A DNA stretch of 62,000 nucleotides. Origin: Chrysomallon squamiferum. Lineage: Eukaryota > Mollusca > Gastropoda > Neomphalida > Peltospiridae. The number at the start of each line of letters is the position of its first letter. Within the stretch, counting starts at the first letter, position 1. Shown here in pieces: positions 13,127 through 24,593 of this stretch. Where the stretch lies: NCBI GenBank assembly GCA_012295275.1, contig CM022669.1, positions 14,855,172 through 14,917,171 of the forward strand, in the 5' to 3' direction. Position numbers and translations under genes: made by a program. The notes beneath the pieces are model-generated. The model worked only from the letters and a program-made list of their open reading frames with translations, did not search any database and was not told the DNA's origin.

Positions 13127-13448
13127 TATTGCCTTTATTTTATTTTTTTATTTTTATTTTTATTTTTTGACTGATGGTTTATTATTTAAAAAAACAAAGA
13201 AGAGTAACTTATTATTTAGAAATTAATAGCTAATATTTTTTCATGTGTTAAAATATGACAGTTTGAGGGCCTATGTGTCAGTAATTTATTACAGTTGCCA
13301 TCAGACCAGCATATATATTCGTGTGAACTCCATTTAATACTTCATAAGAATATGATTTAAAAATTTGTATTATTATTATATCAAATGAAATAATTTTAAC
13401 CTGGTGGTGTTGTCCAAATATGCTTGTAATTTACTGTTTATGTGTAAC

Positions 13449-13502
<54 letters not shown>

Positions 13503-15771
13503 ACACACACATTGTATACATGCACAGATCAACATATTCAGTTTCGATTATGGTAATAAATGCCTTTTCTTTCTTTCTCATTTAGCTGTTGTATTATCAT
13601 AGAAATCCTGGCATTATGTACCATTTCACCATTTCCAAAGACATGATGAGTTCGGTGATGAAAGAAATGTTAGGTGAAGATGCCAAAAGAGTACAGCAGG
13701 TACACCAACAAGACCAGGGCCACAGAACCAGGTACCAGCCAAACCAAGGCCACAGAACCAGATTCCAGACATCATACAACCAGAGATTAAACAGGAAGAG
13801 AGTCTTATCAAACCAGAGTGAAAACATCCAGAATGTATCGTTTAGACATCAGAATGACATCAGTTTAACTCATCAGCGAAGAATTGTCCCAGCACCCAAA
13901 TGGGTGGACAGGAGTTTGCAGAGTATTAAATATGGAAAAAGTCCACAGTACATTCCTTCACAGTCTGGCACAGAGCAGCTGAAGCTTGCTGACAGAAACA
14001 CGGTTCCTCAGACATACAGGCATTCGGACAGCGGATTTCGTAAATCCAGGCAGTCCGTACGAGGCCTCTATGCTAACAGGTACCAGAGTTCTCAAAGCAG
14101 GTTCAAAAATATTGGGAAAGTAAAAAATGACAAAGCATCCAGGAAGCCAACAAGTTTTAAAAGACACCGAAGTCACTTGAGACAGAGAACAAGAAGCCGA
14201 TTACAGACATACAGACAACCACCTCGAGTCGACCCAGGCAAAGTTATTCCATTACCTCTTTCGCCCTCGCCAAAAATCACCCATTCTGGGAACAGCAGGA
14301 TTCTGGGTGATGCTGCTCCTGGGATCAGAAGAGAGATCTATCAGACAAACCAGTATCGACCTGGACACATTGACAGACAGCATACGTACGGAAACGACCC
14401 TGACGCAAACAGACTGGTCCAGAGCACGTTTCAGAATTCTCTGACTCAGATCGGCAAACCATATCGCTATGACAACACAATTGCTCAGACATCAGGCTAC
14501 CTCTATTCTGCTTCTTCTCCTGGTGCTGATGGAATCTATTCCTGGAGGATTTCTGGATTTACAGACTGTTCTACGACTTGTGGTGGAGGTAAGAACGACT
14601 GCAAAATGTCTTATGGTTTTATTTCATCTTCTTACTCTTTGTGTATGATTTTATCAGTTTCTAGAGCAGAGTAAGCAAAATAAGTGGTTGATGTCAAACT
14701 CTGGGGATTGATACAAACCCTTATACTGGAAAATTTATAATAGGTAATTATATGTAAAAAAATATATTTAATATTTCTTACACAGAAATATTTGTGAGCT
14801 GATGATATAATTAATTATAGGAAAAAATTTAATAGTTGAACTTATACAGGAAATGTTATAAAAGCTAAAATTACACATGAAATTTGTAACAACTAATGTT
14901 AAAGAGGAAAATTTGATATACCCACTATACCCAAAAGATTTATAATAATTAATGTTATCTTAAAAAGATGTTTGACTTATTTAATTATCAGGCCTGCAGT
15001 TCCACATTTCTATATACTTAATTCCCAGTACTGATTAAAAGTTATATTTAAATTTAATTATTAACCAGACTAATACAATGCTTCATTATAAATAGACGGT
15101 TCAATAATTTTGTTTTGAAAGAGATTTTTTTTTTTATAAGATTTTGCTTTTTGAAAATAAACTGTCTTTTCTATTTATAATTTATAATTGAATTATTTTG
15201 ATTCTAAAACAAACATCATACAAACAGATAACAGCTTCTTTTATTTATTTTTATTTAAACAAGCATTAACTGTAGTCAGAATCAAGACACATGAATGTGC
15301 TTAAACTTTAGGACAACGCACATTCATTTGATCGTGATTTATACTAGTTACAACCCACATGACATTTATAACCGCAGATTTTTATTTTATCAATAAAGGA
15401 TATGCTACATACGATCCAGAAATCTTGACAGTAAGACTGTTTAATCCAAGCTATTGAACTTTCTTTTGATATTTGTATCTTTCTTTTTTTAAATTTGACA
15501 AAGAATAATGCTTACTGTCAGAGGAGTTAAGGAAGCCGTGATAATGACATATCAAATTAATCTGCGCGGGATAACAAAACAAGTCAGAGGAATGCTGCAG
15601 CTTTTGAAGAGAAAAAAGATAGTGAACAGTTGAAAGAATGTATCTGTCTCAACTTAAATGTTGACTCGTTAGTTTTAGAGAGTTATGGTGATTGGGATAT
15701 TCAGAAACTCTTTAATATCAGCTTGTTTGTCTTACAATAGCCTTGTTAGATAAACTAGAAGTAATATTTCT

Positions 15772-15802
<31 letters not shown>

Positions 15803-16441
15803 TTTTTACTTAGAAGTTTGTTGGGGTTTTTTTTTTTTTTGCCCCATGTATGTTCATTATAAATTGTTTTGACAATTAATGCATAGTTAATTTGATAGTT
15901 AATTTATTTATAACTTTATTAATCAACAGCTATTAGTGTTATTAATCATTATTAATTAAATATTAATTAATATCAATTAATTCATTATATTAATGAACAT
16001 CAATCAGTTCATTAATAATTTTGTTTTATTATTATCATATTTACTTGTTTTTAAGTCTTAATTTTTATATTTATAAATCTAAAAAATGTTTTATTTTTAT
16101 TTTTTATATTTTTATTTGCTGCCTAAATTGTATATAAAAAGTTCGGATGCAGCTTATAGCTAAAGTCTGCAGAGCTGTATATTTTCAAGTTAGATGGGAA
16201 GTCAATTACATACAGAGCTTATAATTCCAAAGTTTGTTTTGCAAAGTTTTTTTCTATGTCTAGTTAATTGTAACTACTTAAAGTCCGTTTTACCAATGTT
16301 CCTTACTTATATTCATATTGTACTTTGGTCAGTAATTAAGTTGCAGTTATGGCATTCATTCTTTTTTTGTTTTTTTAATTAATTAACCTATCAGCATTAT
16401 CATTTTCATTATCATTATCACTATTATTATTATCATTATTA

Positions 16442-16472
<31 letters not shown>

Positions 16473-19400
16473 TATCATCAGTATCATCATCATTATCATT
16501 ATCTTCATTTATATACTGACATACATATGTTAAATTATTTGTTTAAATTAAACCAGGACACCCTACTATCTCAGTCTACCATTTCACCATTCTGACACCA
16601 TATCTTTCCTGTAACAATACCTTTTGTGGGGTTAAGCTAACACAGTAAACAGTCAAACAGACCTTAAATGATTTATACATCAGTTTATTTCAGCAGAGAT
16701 CTACACAGACAAGAGTATGTGACGGTCGTGGCAGTACTGTTATCAGCAGCATTTGGTTAAAAAATCGAAAATAAAATCCAGTTAAGCTTAATTAATCTGG
16801 GGTCATTGAAAGCAAGATCTGAAATAAAATTTAGAGTGATTACAGTTTGATGTTTTTCTGATTAGCACCACGTGTGTATATCAGTGTAGGTCTGTTTCAC
16901 CTGACAGGTGTACCAAACAGTGTGACACCTGTGATAAATTTTTCACATTTCGAGGGTGTTGACAGATTTATAGAAAGTTTGATTAGTTTAATCAGACAGC
17001 ATGTTTTCGAATTTATTTACTGTTTATTTATTTATTGTATTTTATTATTTTATCAATTATAAACAAAACTAAGAGAAATGATTTATTGAAATGTTTTTAA
17101 TACACATTTTCAGTATTTTTTCTTTTCTTAGTGGGGTGTAGTTCATTGGTTAGAGGGTAGGACTAAAATCATTTTCTAAGCAATATTTTCCTGTCAGTGG
17201 GAAGATGCATGTAAAATATTTTTTCTTGCTAACTGCTAAGAATCCAGTTGATTCAGTTCGTCTGGAATCCTTTTATGTATCATCATTATCTGAAATATTT
17301 GTGAAATGTTTGACTTTAAAAGAAGATAAATACATTAATTCATTCCATGCTTTTATTTGTCTTCTTCTTCTTTATTTTTTATTCACGTTTTTGCAAGAGA
17401 CCTTTATTTGCTCTTACCTTATAGAAATTATATCCTTATTTTTGATGATTTGATGTTAAAATTTAAATTTAATTTGAAGTATTATAATTTTTTTTTTTTA
17501 AATTAGGATTCCAGGAGACGGAAATTGTTTGTGTTAAAGGTAACTCTCAGGTTGTGGTGACCTCAGACAACTGTGACCCTGGCAGTATCCCCCGGAAACA
17601 GAGAGTTGCTTGCAACACTCAGCCATGTCCTCCTGAGTGAGTTCATACAACATCTTTCTTTCTGTTCCTTCTTTTTTCCTTGTTAGTTCATTTTGGAGAA
17701 CATCTAGTTTTATTTTTTTATATTTTGTGGGTATTTTAAATGTTTTAATATGTCAGTATGTCCATGTAAATAGTAAAGACTTGAGAATAGCTGATAAAAA
17801 TCATTCAAAATAATTTGACAAAATATTGAGCCATTGTTTATTTAAATATGTAACAGTGTCTTTAGTACGAACATTGACTATTATTATTGCATTTTTAAAA
17901 ATTATTATATGCATTTATCATCATTAGAATCATGCAATACATTTTTGTAATTATGACAAAATGTAAAATTAACTCCTAACAATAATTACTTTATTATCAA
18001 CAACAGTTGGGAGCCAGCGGCCTGGGGTGACTGCAGTAGAATGTGTGGAATGGGCATACAGACTCGTACAGTGGAATGCAGGCGGAGAATTACACCAACA
18101 GTCACAGTGAGTGTATCGGCATCACAGTGCAACAACAGCAACCGCCCTGCAGTAACTCAGATGTGTCAGTCAAAGCCGTGTGCGGAATGGAAAATCAGTG
18201 ACTGGACTGAAGTAAGCAAAAAAGAGTCATATACTAATAATATATTTTCTTTTAATACTCTTTTTAACTTTATTATGTTTGTCTCAGTGTGTTTTATGTA
18301 TTTGTGAATATGTATGTATGTACGTATGTATGTGATTATGTGTGTGTGATTATATGTGTGTATATTTTTGTATGATATGTGTATGTCATTATGTATGTAT
18401 GTATGTAAGAATATGCATACTGTTTATGTATGTATAGGTTATAGAAATTAAGTAATAGGTGTTAAGTATATCTGTATAGGTGAGTGAATATGTATGAGTG
18501 TGTATGTGCATATATGTATGTGTCTTGAGATTGTGTTTGTAATAGTTTCTGTATTTCAGTGCACATTTGTGTAGGAGTATATTTATGTAAAATGTATTTT
18601 GGTGTCTGTAGAAACAAAAGTAATAACACAAATGGTATAGTGACCATATAAAGTAAGATATTAAATAACATTGTTAGTTTTACACATTATATTAATTACC
18701 TGTTATTCACATGCTGGTTGTGTTTCTAGTGTTTAAATAACACTGTTAGTTTTAGACATTATATTAATTACCTGTTATTCACATGTGTTTCTAGTGTTCC
18801 ACTGACTGTGGACTTGGGGAGAGATCTCGCAAGGTGACGTGTATTTCCACTGAAGGGAAGGTTGTCAGTGATCGACGTTGTGGCCTGCGTAAGCCGTCCA
18901 CCACTGAGGTGTGCGACATGGGCTCCTGTGCTCAGGGCTGGTACCACACAAAGTGGAGTAGTCAGGTATTATTCAAGTTATTCATTTCTTAATCTCTCTA
19001 CGTATCTCTGTGTGTCCATCTCTCTGTATATATCTGTGCTCACAGTATATCCATGTATCTTACTCTATCTCAGTGTAGTTCTGTATGCTTCTTTGCATCC
19101 GTCTGTGGGTCTAAATCTCTATATCTATCTCTATATCTATCTCTATACCTATTTATGTATTTTTCTCTGTCTGTGTATCTGCTTTTTTTTCTCTATGCAT
19201 TTGTCTTTCTGTGTTTCTTTTCTCTATATCTCTATGTGTATCTCTTTCTATATATATAATAAACGGTCCTTAATAACTGGATATTTTTTTATAGTAATTT
19301 TACCTGATTTCAGGCACTGTCACTTATCTTTTTTTAAATTGATGAATTCAACTCATACATTATATTTTATTTAAAAAAAATATCTACCAGAGAAAGTAAA

Positions 19401-19498
19401 TAATTAACATTTTCAGTGCATTTTAAATTTATATAATTTGTATAGTTTTAAGGTAAGTCAAAAAAACTATTTATTTATTTTTGTTATTTGAGACTGAG

Positions 19499-19569
<71 letters not shown>

Positions 19570-20142
19570 AAGAACTAAAATTACTAAACTGATTTTGAAA
19601 CATTTTTATTCATACAGCTGTCTGCCTGAGCCTTATTTTGTTTCATTTACTAAAATATCTAACTCTTTCACAAAAGATTTCTTCTTATCAGATAACTGCA
19701 GCAAATTAAACACTTTCACTGAGTGACAAGTCTTTTCATTCAGTGACACATTTCTAGCTCACCTGATTCTTAACCAGGCAGACCTTGTGTGTATCAGTAA
19801 CCTGATTTATTTAAATATTCTCATTTCTCTATCAAGTGTTTCATAATAAACTGCATTTAGATCAGAGTTTGAAATTCTTCAATTTAAGCAGCGTTGATAC
19901 TGCATGAAGACATTTTTGTAATTATTTTTAAGGCCCTCTTTGAGCTAAAGCTGCTTATAAAAGTCTATAATAATGTAATGTTGTAGTCTTTGTGTTAGGA
20001 ATGTTTATTAAAGTTTATAGATTTAAAAATGAAAATTTAATCATAATGTTTTGATGACTGATAATGAATAAATCTGAGCAGAGCACTTGAGAAGAAAGTG
20101 ACATCTGTATTTATATTATTTAGGCTAAATAAATAAATAATG

Positions 20143-20185
<43 letters not shown>

Positions 20186-23079
20186 AGATGATGGTAGTAG
20201 TAATGCTAAGGATAATAATAATGAATATATTAATAATGATAACAATTTTAATAACAGATAGTAATGGTAGTGGTGATACAAAGTATAGTCAGTAATAATA
20301 ATAATAATAATAATATTGATAAAAAAAACAACAACAAAACAACAATAGTAATAATAACAATAACAACAACAACAGTAATAATAAGAAGAATAATACTAAT
20401 AACAATGATGATAAAAGAGACATACATAAAAGATACAATATGCATTCACTCTAATATCAGAAGGGAAAAAAAAAAAGTTATTTAAAATGGGTGGACAGAG
20501 AGAAAATAGGTCTAATGCGATGACCTTGGCAAGCAATTTCGTCTCGCAGATAACAAAATAATATCTTCGCCAAGAAGCGAGTATCCCAGTCTGACTGTAG
20601 AAATATGAATTATAGCAGAAACGGACACTATCAGGAACGGTGCCTGTCAATGTTTCCAAATTCTCTCTCACCATTCCTTTAATCAGAATCTCGTTTTCGC
20701 TTGTTTATTACTTCAGTCAGTTTAAAACGTTTTATTGCCGCTTATTAAAACTGAACTTCTTTCGGTTGCAGTATGTAACAGCCCACGAGTATGTATGTGT
20801 ACACTGGAAATGTAAGAGAATTTTATCTGTGAAACTGTTAAATGTTTTTGGTAATTTATGGCTTTCTCACATCTACATGCATTAAGAGAAAATGTTTGTG
20901 ATGCATGCATAGTGTGTGAGACCACCACATCGAGATAACCTCCGAGTTATTTTCTGATACGCTTACGATTTTATCAGTAGCAGATCTGATGGCTTTAATA
21001 CGTTTGTTAAATAAGTTAATAAAAATATCAGATATTTCTCTCCTTACTCACTAAGTAAGAATCTGCTTTAAACAAAAACTATTTTCAAGAGTGATGCAAA
21101 CGGAAATGCATAATGTGGTTACACCCATGTAATTGCAATGTCTTATCGTAAAAACTTTGTCTGTGTGACAGATTCACAGAGAAACTTTTGTTCCAAGCAA
21201 CAAAAGTGGCAGACGCATTTTTATGTTGTAAATTATGCAGTTGTCTTAAATAACAAGCGTAAAAATGGGATCATTGAGAAATACGTTTTAAAAATGGTAA
21301 AATCTTCAATCTGTGTTTCAGTTTATTTGCATCCATTTAAGACAGCATATTTGTTATTATTAATGTACATCTACAGTGATTATTATTGTTAGTATTATTA
21401 CTGAAATAAAATAAACTAAATAGATGACAGATATTTATAGAAATATGTTTGATCTCCCAACTCTTTATTTTTTTTATTTTTTATTTTTCTTTTTTATTTT
21501 TAAATAACATTTTTCATTATTATATTTTAAATGATATACTTTTAAATACTGTTTAATGTTAATAATGATTATTTACTGGGTATTATATCTGTATGTCTCT
21601 CTGTGTGTATGTCTGTGTGTTTGTATGAGTGAGCAAAATAACTAATGATGAATATCTTCTTAATATTAGTTCAGTTAGAATAACCATATTTTTTGCCAGT
21701 TAATATTTATTTCACTTTAAATAAAATACCTATGTTATAAAATCTATAAAGTGCTATATTAAAATAATTAATTTGATATTTGTATGTGCAGTGTTCCAGT
21801 GAATGTGGACGTGGAGTGTATACAAGAAAGGTTTACTGCTCAGCATCAGATGGAAGCGAACTGCCAGCTAAAAAATGTTCCTCTAGCAAAAAGCCTAGAG
21901 AGCACAAAGCTTGCAAGAATAATCTCCCTTGCGGTGGAGTCTGGTTTACTGGACCTTGGTCAAAGGTGAGATCTTGTAATGTGTTTCTGTTAAAACTTTA
22001 CATTGATATGATTTTCTTTAATGAACATTCCTTGTGACTATAGACAAAGATAGTTTCAAAGATTTTTACATAATAATAATTGTTGTTGTTGTTGTTGTTG
22101 CTGATGTTATTGTTGTCATTGTAGTTATTATTATTATTATTATTATTATTATTTTTATTATTTTTTTTTAAAAAAAATTTTTTCCATTTTGATTTTTTAG
22201 AGTATAAGCACAGCGAAATGATAAGATTATGACAACTTACAATTATAATAAGTTATTCAACAGTTAAAATCCTGGGTAATATTGTAAAAGAAAAACTATT
22301 TCTGAATTACTGTGCAAGGGAGGCAACTCTGTCGTTTGCATTGTTATTAAATGTTACATAGTTATCTTACCTTATAAGCGTGTGCATGTATTTAAAATTA
22401 GACATGGAAACCTCATAACCATTTGTGTTTAGTTTTCTTCTTTCTTTTTTCTTCTTTTAAAAAAAAAATAAAATATATATATATATCAGTTTTTAGTTAT
22501 AATTAAGTGGAAACAAAATAATAAAATATATATTTCATAGGAATTGAAAGAGATATATACTGATAGACTAGTAGAGACATACAAATAGATGAATAAATAG
22601 ACAAAGAATCAGATAGAGAGAGAGAGAGAGAGAGAGAGATCTATACTTACTATTTACTTATTTACATTTGAATATTACACACCAGTCTAACTTGTGTTTC
22701 AGTGTAATGCAACTTGTGGAATAGGCTGGAAGACAAGAGATGTTATCTGTATGAAGAAACTTGGTGGTAACCTCCTCACCATTGTCTCTGAAGAAAACTG
22801 TCTGTCTGAGAAGAAGCTGGAATCTGAAAAACTCTGTCCAGAATTACCATTGTGTAAACCAGAATGGTACATGACTGAATGGTCTGAGGTAGGCAGTGTA
22901 AATTTTTCATACGTTTTTATTTACAGTTGTGTTTTATATTGAAATATTGTTTTATTTATGCAGTAGTACTCTTTAAAAATAAGGTAAGAATTTATTGCTT
23001 TCTGTATAGTGTTTGAGACTCTTTTGTCACTTTTTGAGCAAATGTTGTGGTGTATCTTTTTGATTATGTTTTAATTATT

Positions 23080-23118
<39 letters not shown>

Positions 23119-24554
23119 GTTATTTAGTTATTTAATTATTTATTTTGTTTTATTATTGGTATTCACCTGTTTGTTTTATTTTATTTTATATGAATATATT
23201 AATTACATGCATTGTGATTTTATTTATTTATCAATTTATTTATTTATTTTGTTTTTATTATTGGTATTCACCTGTTTGTTTTATTGTATTTATTTATTTA
23301 TTTATTTATTTGTTTTGTTTTATTGTATTTATTTATGCATTTATTTATTTATTTTTTTATTTTTTATTTTTTGTTGTATTTACCTGTTTGTTTTATTTAT
23401 TTATTTTTTTATTTATTATTGATTGATTTTGCAGTGCTCAGTTAGCTGTGGTACAGGATTAAAGAAGAGAGAAGTGAAGTGTCTTGACTCAGACTTACTT
23501 CCCAGCTTTGACTGCAAGCCGTCCAAACGACCACGCGAACGTCAGTCCTGCAACAGACAGTCCTGTGGAGTGAAGAAGAAACCTGCCAACAGAAAATCCA
23601 ACAGAATACAAAAAGATGATAGTACAGGTTTGATCTGTTTTAATTATACACACACACTAAACTATTTTATATTAATATATTTAGTTTATTATTTTTCGAT
23701 ACTGTCTAATACTAACTGATACATACATGAATTATTTTGTGTTGATAATTATTTGGTTTTTTATATTTTAGTTTTTATCTCACACTTACAATTATATGTC
23801 CTGAATCATTTTGTTTTCATATATTTAGAGGGATGGGTTTTGAAAATGATAAGATATATATTTTTTTTTAAATCGGAAAATAATGAGTAAGATCCTTGAT
23901 TAACCTTTTTTATGGATTCTGTTTAAAAAAAAAATCAGTATAGGTAATTGAAAAAATATGATATTAACACTATAATTAGACTGTAATAGCTGGTACAATT
24001 ATTAGAGAAATATTAAAGGGAGGTAATACTAAAATAAAACAAAAAAACAACAATTTGGTTTGATGTGGTAAGTCATGATTTAAATCTCTTTGTGTTTAGT
24101 ATCAATATTTCAATATAATTATATATGCTTCACAGTTAGATTTAATAAGTTAATTCACCACATATTAAATAAAATATCACCTGAAGATATATATATTCCT
24201 GTTTTTAATCCATACATTAAATAATGGATTTTATTTTTAACCTGTAGAACTTGTAAACATACTTCATTCAGAATTATATCAGCTTTCTTTCTTCTTCTTC
24301 TTCTTTTATTTTTGTAACCTAGATAGTTTACATTATTAAAACCCTCTGTTTTATTTCAGCCTTTCATATTATATATCAACATTTTATTTTTTTAGCCGAC
24401 AGAATTTATCAACATACAGACTACAAGAAAAAGTCTGACACTCAAAATCCTCTGTTTTATTTCAGCCTTTCATATCATATACCAACATTTTCTTTTTTAA
24501 CCCACAGAATGTACAGACTACAAACATAATGTCTAACAATCAAAATCCTCTGTT

Positions 24555-24593
<39 letters not shown>

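Larger units (their letters stand above)
12848..13585 (+). other. THSD4-like: ADAMTSL intron
   Basis: Holds TTA/TTG arrays at 12925-13046 and 13102-13127 and a TG array at 13452-13499. No other feature. Confidence 0.85.
18966..21791 (+). other. THSD4-like: ADAMTSL intron
   Basis: Contains a TCTATATC-rich stretch (about 18990-19250), a GA array (19505-19566) and a long ATA/AAC triplet block (20139-20405). Bases 20480-20660 are less AT-rich, without a recognisable protein. Confidence 0.85.

Noticed and set aside
18862-19374. 170-codon + frame overlapping a TSR exon
   Set aside because: It is an alternative frame of the exon at 18795 running into a TCTATATC-rich intron; it keeps no TSR cysteine pattern.
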